This document shows positions 13,553 to 19,147 of a stretch of 19,147 nt of DNA, one piece after another. A program made the position numbers and the translations under genes. Numbering within the stretch: position 1 is the stretch's first letter; each line of letters begins with the position of its first letter. Source of the stretch: Pseudomonadota bacterium (GTDB taxonomy: Bacteria; Pseudomonadota; Gammaproteobacteria; Burkholderiales; JABEVD01); NCBI GenBank assembly GCA_021811205.1, contig JAJZPK010000025.1:1-19147 (forward strand), read 5' to 3'. The notes under the pieces are model-generated. The model ran no database searches and was not told the origin of the DNA. It saw only the letters and a program-made list of their open reading frames with translations.

Positions 13553-13846
13553 ATGCCCAATACCGACGAAGAAGGATACCTGGTCGACCCCGGTGACTGG
13601 AACGAGAACATCGCCATCGAATTCGCCCGACAGGAAAGCATCGAGCTCACCGAGGATCACTGGAGAGCGATCCGATTCATGCGCGAATTTTATGCCGAAC
13701 ATCAGGTCGCGCCGGATGTGCGCCATGTGACGAAGCATCTCGGCCAGCACCGCAACCGAATCTTCGAGCTTTTCCCCTACGGCTACGTCAAGCAGGCATG
13801 CAAGATAGCCGGGATGAAGCGCCCTCGCGCCTGGAGCACCGGCTAA
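13553..13846 (+). CDS. TusE/DsrC/DsvC-family sulfur relay protein, lacking the penultimate cysteine
   Basis: The 97-residue protein has the compact DsrC fold: an N-terminal GYLVDPGDWNENIA segment, the ITEDHW-like ELTEDHWRAIRFMREFY, and a flexible C-terminal arm KQACKIAGMKRPRAWSTG. In DsrC the arm carries two Cys; here only Cys83 (the inner one) remains, and Trp94 stands at the position of the redox-active penultimate Cys of TusE/DsrC. So it cannot carry a persulfide in the usual TusE way. Length is slightly short. A GGAAG ribosome site precedes the ATG. It stands alone between convergent or divergent genes, without other tus or dsr genes. Confidence 0.85.
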   Translation: MPNTDEEGYLVDPGDWNENIAIEFARQESIELTEDHWRAIRFMREFYAEHQVAPDVRHVTKHLGQHRNRIFELFPYGYVKQACKIAGMKRPRAWSTG

Positions 13847-13854
13847 ACGCCATT

Positions 13855-14565
13855 TCAGGGCCCGAAGAATTCCTTCATCAGAAAAGACTCGAGTTGTGCA
13901 TTGTCCTTGGGTCGCGCCGAAAGCACGACCTGTCCGCCCAACCTGTCCGATTCCCAGTTGAAGTCGCCGTCGTAATACCGCCTGATGATTTCGATGATCT
14001 TGCGCACGATGGCGATCTTGATGTCGCCGTCCGGCCCCGCTTCGACTTCGAACACTTCCCTGTGAGCATTGCTGTATTCGGAATGCCAGCCCAGGAAGGA
14101 AATTTCCGCCGTATCGTCATTCATCCGGATGATCCGGAACAAGCCGCTCGTTCCCTTCGGATGGGTCCCCTGCTGAGGAAACGGACCGACCGGCAATGGG
14201 GCGACCGGGTATTCGTCCTGTGCGGCATCGCGCCTTTCGCGCGCCTTGTTGACGTAGTCGAGGAAGCTCATTTTTGGCGCCGGCATGCTCATGCTCGCAG
14301 CCGGCGCAGCCTTTTTCACGGCAATGACCCGTCTCCTGAGCGGGTGAGGCGCCTGCTCAAGAGACGGTCTTGCAGCCTTGGGAGGCTTCCCTGCTCTTCT
14401 TGCAGGCCTCAGCGGCACAAGTTCGACTGAAAGCGGTCCGCCCAGATGAACGAGCGGCTTCAGCTTCATGGGGCGATGCGCAAAATGGTAAAAAAGGACA
14501 AACGCATGGACAAGCAGAGAGGCCGCGACCGCAATGGCCAAATTCCGAACATGACGGTTCCACAT
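13855..14565 (-). CDS. Single-TM, TonB-like periplasmic protein of unknown function
   Basis: The start at 14565 gives a typical TonB-like N-terminus: MWNRHVRNLAIAVAASLLVHAFVLFYHF with one membrane helix (about residues 8-26), then a Pro/Lys/Arg-rich linker (about 45-110), and a C-terminal domain of about 110 residues ending KEFFGP. The 14622 start is disfavoured because it lies in a strong hairpin close to the likely transcription start. Energy transducers of the TonB type have this layout, but no exbB/exbD is next to it and I cannot confirm the C-terminal TonB fold, so another envelope protein is possible. The ORF ends nine bases from the TusE/DsrC-like stop, convergently. Confidence 0.7.
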   Translation of the reverse strand: MWNRHVRNLAIAVAASLLVHAFVLFYHFAHRPMKLKPLVHLGGPLSVELVPLRPARRAGKPPKAARPSLEQAPHPLRRRVIAVKKAAPAASMSMPAPKMSFLDYVNKARERRDAAQDEYPVAPLPVGPFPQQGTHPKGTSGLFRIIRMNDDTAEISFLGWHSEYSNAHREVFEVEAGPDGDIKIAIVRKIIEIIRRYYDGDFNWESDRLGGQVVLSARPKDNAQLESFLMKEFFGP

Positions 14566-14611
14566 TGAAGGAACCGGGTACAGCAAGTCAAGGTCGCCGA
14601 GGATGATCAAG

Positions 14612-14643
14612 GAATCGCGCATTCGTTGGAGAATGCGCGATTC
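14612..14643. repeat. Perfect 13-bp inverted repeat
   Basis: GAATCGCGCATTC (14612-14624) and GAATGCGCGATTC (14631-14643) are perfect inverted arms around a six-base loop, GTTGGA. No T-run follows on either strand. It overlaps the -10 and start region of the putative promoter at 14640-14668 for the TonB-like gene, so an operator or a 5'-UTR hairpin fits better than a terminator. Confidence 0.6.
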
Positions 14644-14668
14644 TCCACCCTTGGAGAAAATATTTCAA
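14640..14668 (-). promoter_or_regulatory. Possible promoter of the TonB-like gene
   Basis: On the minus strand TTGAAA (14668-14663) is followed after 17 bases by GAGAAT (14645-14640). Five of six and four of six bases match the sigma-70 consensus. The predicted start near 14633 would place the 13-bp inverted repeat across the +1 region. Confidence 0.3.
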
Positions 14669-14919
14669 TCTGTGCACATTCAGTCCGTCACAAGGGATGC
14701 GCCACCTGCTGCACGATCAGGGTGGTCGAGACAGCGCACGAAGTGTTGATGGCCGCACGCTATATCCGTCACACCGCACCGGCTTTTGCACAGCAGCATA
14801 TCGATTTTCGGCAACGATTGGATGAAGCGGATGCGCGTATTACCGATATTGGCTCGGACGAAATGGCTGGCGTTTTCGACAGCATCAGTTCAATCTGATG
14901 CGTCAAGCCAGAAAGCGCT
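14644..14919. other. Sparse region between the TonB-like and response-regulator genes
   Basis: No convincing gene is seen. A plus-strand reading frame from a TTG at 14626 to 14898 could encode 90 residues (ending AGVFDSISSI), but it starts inside the inverted repeat and has no ribosome site. A seven-base-pair hairpin (GCATCAG 14882-14888 with CTGATGC 14895-14901) lies just beyond the 3' end of the response-regulator gene and might stabilise or end its transcript, although no T-run follows. Confidence 0.4.
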
Positions 14920-16530
14920 CTACTTCCCTGCGCGGCTCGCAAGTTCGTTGAGATAACGCCTGAAATTCGCCGTGCGCTCGGTTCCAGGGTCAACGCGTTC
15001 CACCATGTCCAGGTAGGAGGCAGCCTTCTCGGCATAGGAGTCTTCATAGCCGTTCTGACTCATCCACAACAGGTTGAGTTGAGCTGCAGCCATCAATGTT
15101 TCCACATGATTCGGCGCGCGTGCAAACGCCTGATCGAGCTTGTCGAATGCCTCGATGAATTTGGCCTTGCGCATTAGGCTCGCAGCCTCGGAGACTATGG
15201 CCAGCACCTCCTTCTTCGCCGGATCCACGATGTCTTCGACGTGAGACTCCAGCCCGCTGTCTGTCAGCGCCTTCTTTGCGAAAGCAACGATCTTCTTGTT
15301 GCTTTCGTCGGCCCTGACTGCAAGCGAAAGCAGCCTAAGCCCTTCTTCCTGGTCACCCAATGCAAGACATGCCTTCGCCATCGAAACTGTCGCCAAATCC
15401 CCCTGGGGATCGCGGATCAGATTTTTCGCACGTTCGAGCGATTTCTTGGCAAGCTCCGTTTCGCCCAGCCGAACATGGGCCTGGGCCTTCACCGACGCCT
15501 TGACTTGGCCGTACACCCCGCTGTCTCCGAACGATTTCGTTCCCGTATCGAGCACCTGGAGCGCCTTCTCGGGTTCGCCCGAGTCCACGTGCGCCTGAGC
15601 AAGCGCAAGAAAATCGGTGGATTGTTCCGTCATCGAGCCTTTCGTGTGCTTGATGACGCGCTCGTAGGTCGCCTTTGCAGTCTCCAGGTCGTTGGCGTGA
15701 TAGGCTGCCTCTGCGACAATCCTGTGCCGCCTCGGGCTCGGCACGATGCTTGACACCTGCTTGAGAATGTCAAGCGCGCCCGTCTTGTCTTCCTGTTTTT
15801 CGGCAATCTCGGCCATCAGATCGTAAGCCGCGACAAAATTGCCATATTTCTCGAGAAGGCTGCTGGTGACGGACTTGGCCTCCTCTATTTTCCCCAAGGC
15901 CAGCAAACACTTGGCAAGACCCAGTCTCGCCCACCCCAGATCTTCCCTGAGGCGCAACACGGATTCGTAGACCGCTTTCGCTTCTTCGGTTCGGCCCATT
16001 TCTAACAAAACCGCAGCCTTCTGGCGATGCGCCTCTATACCCCATTTCGTATCGAAAAGCTTGTCGCATTCGACGAGCGCCTTGTCCAGCTTCTTCTCAT
16101 TAAGACAATCCATGATCGGCTGAATCGCACCCTGCTTCTCGAGCAGCCTGCTCAATCTTGCGCGCAACGCATCCGATGTGAACGGCTTGAGGAGATAATC
16201 GTCGGGCTGGAATTCGGATATGCTCGCGACGGCATCGTAATCCGCTTCCGCCGTGACCATCAGGAAAAGAGTGTGCATGGGAAGAATGCCCTGCCCTCTC
16301 AAGAATTCCAGAAAATGCTGGCCCGAAGTGGCCTTGTTCAGGTTGTAATCGCAGAGAATGAGGTCGTAATCGGCCTTCCTGATCCGGTCGAGCGCGTCAT
16401 CTGCATTGGACGCAGTGTCGACATCTGTGATACGTAGCTGCAGAAGCTGTGTCTTCAGCGAATTGCGCATGGATCCCATGTCGTCGATGATCAGCGCCTT
16501 GAGTCGCGATAACTCTCTTTGCAATTGCAT
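14920..16530 (-). CDS. CheY-like response regulator with tetratricopeptide repeats
   Basis: The 536-residue protein has an N-terminal receiver domain (about 10-130) with the complete acidic pocket D16/D17, phospho-acceptor Asp61 (LILCDYNL), Thr93 and Lys115 (LLKPF). Residues about 135-520 are helical repeats of the TPR type, for example WARLGLAKCLLALGKIEEAKSV and LAQAHVDSGEPEKALQVLD, so the output is protein-protein interaction rather than DNA binding. Such proteins act in signalling hubs, for example in motility or second-messenger control. No partner kinase is adjacent. An AAGG precedes the ATG. Minor uncertainty is only in the cellular role. Confidence 0.9.
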   Translation of the reverse strand: MQLQRELSRLKALIIDDMGSMRNSLKTQLLQLRITDVDTASNADDALDRIRKADYDLILCDYNLNKATSGQHFLEFLRGQGILPMHTLFLMVTAEADYDAVASISEFQPDDYLLKPFTSDALRARLSRLLEKQGAIQPIMDCLNEKKLDKALVECDKLFDTKWGIEAHRQKAAVLLEMGRTEEAKAVYESVLRLREDLGWARLGLAKCLLALGKIEEAKSVTSSLLEKYGNFVAAYDLMAEIAEKQEDKTGALDILKQVSSIVPSPRRHRIVAEAAYHANDLETAKATYERVIKHTKGSMTEQSTDFLALAQAHVDSGEPEKALQVLDTGTKSFGDSGVYGQVKASVKAQAHVRLGETELAKKSLERAKNLIRDPQGDLATVSMAKACLALGDQEEGLRLLSLAVRADESNKKIVAFAKKALTDSGLESHVEDIVDPAKKEVLAIVSEAASLMRKAKFIEAFDKLDQAFARAPNHVETLMAAAQLNLLWMSQNGYEDSYAEKAASYLDMVERVDPGTERTANFRRYLNELASRAGK

Positions 16531-16696
16531 TGCCTTTTCGTAGGAATATTCCGTACATATTACGGCAATTCAATGGAAAAGTTGAAGTATTCTGCCAAAA
16601 AACCTATTGCATGCCAGAAAGCATGCTGATTCGCAATTGAAGCATCGCTCGGACCCGTCTTGAAAGGCTCATGGCTGCAGCCATCGATTGCTCTCG

Positions 16697-16733
16697 CAAC
16701 TGCAATTGCAAGCGGATTTCCGTATTGCAGTTG
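16697..16733. repeat. Nested palindrome with 10-bp arms
   Basis: CAACTGCAAT (16697-16706) and ATTGCAGTTG (16724-16733) are perfect inverted arms around 17 bases, which themselves contain CGGA-TT-TCCG. The two arms and the inner dyad could form one cruciform or a long hairpin. No T-run follows. Role unknown. Confidence 0.5.
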
Positions 16734-16926
16734 AACGACCGACAAATCGCCTTCACTGTTGCACCTTCCAGAACGATGAAGAGACGCTCAATTACAGACA
16801 ATGACCCGCTTTCATCAACCCAGTTTTGGAAGCCAGGAAGAATTTCACCCCCTCACTTAGAGATATATTCTCATGTTCAGGATCGGATAGTGGCGTTAAC
16901 TTCATAATCGATATAAACAATTTTTG

Positions 16927-16949
16927 TAATCCACATTTTCTGTGGATAA
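16927..16949. other. Two facing DnaA-box-like nonamers
   Basis: TAATCCACA (16927-16935) differs by one base from the DnaA box TTATCCACA, and TGTGGATAA (16941-16949) is its exact reverse complement. They face each other across five bases in an AT-rich stretch. A third sequence, GGTGGATAA at 17118-17126, matches eight of nine. This may be a DnaA-binding or titration site; the pair could also be read as a simple hairpin. Confidence 0.4.
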
Positions 16950-17217
16950 GTTTGTTGACAAATGAACAATGAAAATCACAACACATTTGCAGCAAAGGAT
17001 TTTTACGGGTGCGCCTATTTTTTGTGCGGATATTTTATTATATAAAAACAACAGGTTGCCGAATATCAAAATACATTACACCATCTATTGACATTTCCCC
17101 AACAACAGCCCCCACGTGGTGGATAACCTTGTCGAAATTGGCCTGGATTTCACTACAACCCCTTGTCCAATCGAGGAATCCGGAAGCGAGTCGCCCCGTG
17201 TTTCGCCAAAAACTGTT

Positions 17218-17517
17218 CTATACTTCTTCATCGACATGCCCGGTTTCACCTCCAGGATCATGGCGACGTCTGTCGATCAGCGACCTGAGCTCCTCAAGAA
17301 CCGGCCAATGGTAGATGCGCCTGCAGTAGGTGCGTCTCTCTTCCAAGGGGGGCGGCCCATACCTGGAATTCTCCGCATGCTGCTTCCTCTCTTCCAGCAT
17401 CTCGGCCTGCTTCGGGTGGTTATCGACAGGGTGTGTCTTTTCAGGGGCATTGACCTTGTCGATCACCCTGTTTTCCGGAGGATGGGGTACGATGTCTGAA
17501 GGAACGTACTGGACCAT
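17218..17517 (-). CDS. Small basic hypothetical protein with an Arg-rich C-terminal motif
   Basis: The 99-residue protein starts at 17517 behind AAAGGGGAAAGC, a good ribosome site, and reads as one coherent hydrophilic chain. The N-terminal half is Pro/His/Asn-rich and probably disordered; the C-terminal half has RRTYCRRI followed by WPVLEELRS and DRRRH. I recall similar Arg-rich motifs in small conserved proteobacterial proteins but cannot name a family. The overlapping plus-strand frame 17116-17499 needs a GTG start and lacks a ribosome site, so the minus-strand frame is preferred. No membrane segment or signal peptide. Confidence 0.6.
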   Translation of the reverse strand: MVQYVPSDIVPHPPENRVIDKVNAPEKTHPVDNHPKQAEMLEERKQHAENSRYGPPPLEERRTYCRRIYHWPVLEELRSLIDRRRHDPGGETGHVDEEV

Positions 17518-17868
17518 GCTTTCCCCTTTATGGTTTCATTTCGGCATGTCGAATCCAGATCATACCGCATCGGAGAAATGCATTCATGGATATCGAATTT
17601 TCGTGCGCCAAGCTGTTCCGTAAGCATCTGTCGGCATAGTGAAACATGATCCATCGCCCCCTTGTTTTCCGGGACTAGCCCTGCTGCTCCGTGGGTGCGC
17701 AACCTGTCCCGGCTTGAAACAGCCGGCCCCGATCCTGCTCGAGGCCATCTGGGACCCGCCATGCCCTTCCGGCTTGGCCTCGTTTGGCAATGAAACCGTA
17801 ACCTTTACATGGCTAGAATACGAGCAAGAGCTATTCCGTTTCAGGCTATCTAAACAGGCGAGGTCAGT
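17518..17868. other. Intergenic region upstream of two small genes
   Basis: No convincing gene is seen; a 99-residue minus-strand frame (17463-17762) overlaps the start of the small basic protein gene and lacks a ribosome site. The region should hold the promoters of the minus-strand small protein gene and of the plus-strand pair at 17869. A TAGAAT at 17814-17819 is a possible -10 for the latter, but no good -35 lies at the right distance. Confidence 0.4.
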
Positions 17869-18225
17869 TTGAAAAGCATGTTCCCTATTGATAAAGCCGC
17901 CGACATTTTCGATTTCAATCCGGTCGTTCCGAACGACCTGGTACGCCATATCGAGCTGCACGAAAACAGCTTCGCAAAAAAACAGCAGCGTCGCCTGTGC
18001 CTGTTCGCCTGCTCCAGTCCTTTGGATGAACTCAATCATCTCAGCGTGAGCGACCCGCATTCGTACGATGAAACCCTGAAGATCATCGAAGCCTACCAGT
18101 TGCATCTCAATCAGCTTCTGGATCTTGCGCAATGCGCCCATGCCAGGATGAAACATGCGGATCTTCGAAATTTTCCGGAAAAAGGGTATCCTCTTACCAG
18201 TCACAATACATCGACCGAAAGGTGA
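17869..18225 (+). CDS. Hypothetical protein, first of a coupled pair
   Basis: The frame begins with a TTG (17869) that has an AGG at suitable spacing; an ATG at 17878 (three residues later) is the alternative, giving 115 residues instead of 118. The protein is soluble and mainly helical, with no signal peptide and no family I recognise. Three Cys (in LCLFACSS and AQCAH) are present but do not form a classical zinc motif. The next gene begins three bases after the stop, so the two are almost certainly one operon. Confidence 0.6.
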   Translation: MKSMFPIDKAADIFDFNPVVPNDLVRHIELHENSFAKKQQRRLCLFACSSPLDELNHLSVSDPHSYDETLKIIEAYQLHLNQLLDLAQCAHARMKHADLRNFPEKGYPLTSHNTSTER

Positions 18226-18228
18226 GCC

Positions 18229-18462
18229 ATGAAAAGCTGCAAGCCGGAATATCTGGACAAGGTTAAGAATTTGGCTGTCGAAGAACGCGAACGCCTGTTC
18301 AGCCGAATGAAAGGGAAATTGCCGCGCAGGCTTGAGAAGGACAAGATCAGCGACGCGGAGGCCCTGGCAATTCAGATGGAGCTCGAAGACGAACAGCTCG
18401 CGGAATGGCGCGAGAACATCAAGTCCATGCGTGATAAATCCGCATCGAAGCAAGACGCATAG
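18229..18462 (+). CDS. Small charged hypothetical protein, second of a coupled pair
   Basis: The 77-residue protein starts behind AAAGGTGAGCC, a clear ribosome site, three bases after the previous stop. It is highly charged and helical (EERERLFSRMKGKLPRRLEKD ... AEALAIQMELEDEQLAEW), with no membrane segment. The character is that of a small coiled-coil or adaptor protein. No family is recognised. It is followed by the strong terminator at 18532-18570. Confidence 0.65.
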   Translation: MKSCKPEYLDKVKNLAVEERERLFSRMKGKLPRRLEKDKISDAEALAIQMELEDEQLAEWRENIKSMRDKSASKQDA

Positions 18463-18531
18463 CTGAACCGCTTCTTGAATGACCCGTTCAGATTCTGATC
18501 AGCTTCATGGATGATTCGCAGGCCGGGTACC

Positions 18532-18570
18532 AAAAGGAAAGGCCCGCACAAAGTGCGGGCCTTTCCTTTT
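18532..18570. terminator. Strong bidirectional intrinsic terminator
   Basis: An 18-bp perfect stem, AAAAGGAAAGGCCCGCAC (18532-18549) with its complement at 18553-18570, has a three-base AAA loop and T-rich ends on both strands. It lies between the plus-strand pair ending at 18462 and the minus-strand ssb ending at 18587, so it can stop transcription in both directions. Confidence 0.92.
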
Positions 18571-18586
18571 TTCGATCTTGCCTGAT

Positions 18587-19024
18587 TCAGAACGGGATGT
18601 CGTCGTCCATGTCGTCGAAGCCCCCCTTGGGCTGCTGGGCTGGGCGCTGGGATCTGGACTCAGAAGGGGAGTCGGTCACCTCGAAGCTGTTTCCCCGGCT
18701 TCCCAGCATCTGCATCTTGTCGGCGACGATCTCCGTGGTGTAGCGGTCCTGTCCGTCCTTGTCCTGCCATTTCCGTGTCTGGATCCTGCCCTCGACATAG
18801 ACCTGGCTGCCCTTCTTCAGGTATTCGCCCGCGATCTCGGCAAGCTTGCCGAAAAAGGCAACCCTGTGCCATTCCGTCTTTTCCTGCTTTTCACCGCTCT
18901 TGTCCTTCCAGGTCTCTGTGGTGGCGAGCGTAATGTTGGTGATCGCCGATCCGTCAGGGGAATAGCGCACATCGGGATCCTTGCCCAGATTGCCGATCAA
19001 AATCGCCTTGTTCACAGATGCCAT
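18587..19024 (-). CDS. ssb: Single-stranded DNA-binding protein SSB
   Basis: The 145-residue protein has the OB-fold N-terminal domain ([22 protein letters not shown] ... [32 protein letters not shown]), a Gly/Gln/Pro-rich linker of about 35 residues that is short for the family, and the acidic C-terminal tip DDDIPF through which SSB recruits replication and repair proteins. It coats single-stranded DNA in replication, recombination and repair as a tetramer. AGGAGAGGG precedes the ATG at 19024. I do not see a clear LexA box in the 123 bp upstream that are visible. Confidence 0.97.
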   Translation of the reverse strand: MASVNKAILIGNLGKDPDVRYSPDGSAITNITLATTETWKDKSGEKQEKTEWHRVAFFGKLAEIAGEYLKKGSQVYVEGRIQTRKWQDKDGQDRYTTEIVADKMQMLGSRGNSFEVTDSPSESRSQRPAQQPKGGFDDMDDDIPF

Positions 19025-19147
19025 TCGCCCTCTCCTAATGATTATCTACATGGCACATTCTATCCGATTCGCCCTTCCAAACCTAGGGAATGCTCGAATG
19101 CTCACATGCCAATGATGCATGTAGTGTTACAATCAAAATAATTTCCA

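Larger units (their letters stand above)
16531..17217. other. Gene-free region with AT-rich island, palindromes and DnaA-box-like sites
   Basis: No open frame here has a good ribosome site or recognisable product. The left part (about 16560-16800) contains a nested palindrome at 16697-16733. The right part (about 16850-17100) is markedly AT-rich compared with the genes around it and contains two facing DnaA-box-like nonamers at 16927-16949 and a third match at 17118-17126. A minus-strand reading frame at 16604-16801 was judged non-coding. The stretch is the longest intergenic region in the window. Confidence 0.5.

Noticed and set aside
14626..14898. 90-residue plus-strand frame upstream of the response-regulator gene's 3' end
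   Set aside because: TTG start inside an inverted repeat, no ribosome site and no recognisable family.
17116..17499. Plus-strand frame of 127 residues
   Set aside because: It needs a GTG start without ribosome site and overlaps the better supported minus-strand gene at 17218-17517.
17584..18453. Minus-strand frame of 289 residues opposite the two small genes
   Set aside because: It is the antisense shadow of two frames with better start signals; it has no recognisable motif and no ribosome site.
19025..19147. LexA box or clear promoter for ssb
   Set aside because: TAGAAT and GATAAT hexamers are present on the minus strand, but no -35 lies at proper distance and no CTGT-N8-ACAG was found.

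Overview
The window looks like chromosomal DNA of a GC-rich Gram-negative bacterium, most probably a betaproteobacterium. The evidence is the glycolate oxidase glcDEF order, a TusE/DsrC-family protein ending in RPRAWSTG, a Vpr/VIT-type transporter, a CheY-TPR regulator, and an SSB with a DDDIPF tip. The species cannot be named from the sequence. I saw no rRNA, tRNA, CRISPR array, insertion sequence or phage gene.

Layout. Positions 1-2852 (minus) carry glcD-glcE-glcF, with glcF cut by the window edge. A divergent atypical SDR (2925-3794) runs tail to tail into a MarR regulator, which sits downstream of a class II glutamine amidotransferase (4964-3760, minus). A second MarR gene is translationally coupled to a VIT-type metal transporter (5170-6353). 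A minus-strand gene for an acidic, internally duplicated hypothetical protein follows (6344-6832).

The centrepiece is a plus-strand operon at 6923-10181. It encodes a GGDEF diguanylate cyclase, an RsbT-like kinase fused to an RsbX/SpoIIE-like phosphatase, an RsbR-like STAS protein and an RsbS-like STAS protein. It looks like a stressosome module that outputs through c-di-GMP. It has an unusual gene order, a kinase-phosphatase fusion, and Gln where RsbS normally has its phosphorylated Ser.

Convergent to it, 13313-10139 (minus) is a tightly overlapped operon: a seven-bladed beta-propeller lipoprotein, a YfcG-like glutathione transferase and a secreted phosphoesterase. A TusE/DsrC-like gene (13553-13846) follows. 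It has its own promoter and a leader with mutually exclusive hairpins ending in an intrinsic terminator just before the start codon, so attenuation is plausible. Then come a single-TM TonB-like protein (minus), a CheY-TPR response regulator (minus), and a gene-poor, partly AT-rich stretch (16531-17217) with DnaA-box-like sequences. The window ends with a small basic protein (minus), two small coupled hypothetical genes (plus), a strong bidirectional terminator, and ssb (minus).

Functional assignments rest on motifs read by eye and on remembered family features. No alignment, structure prediction or database search was run.
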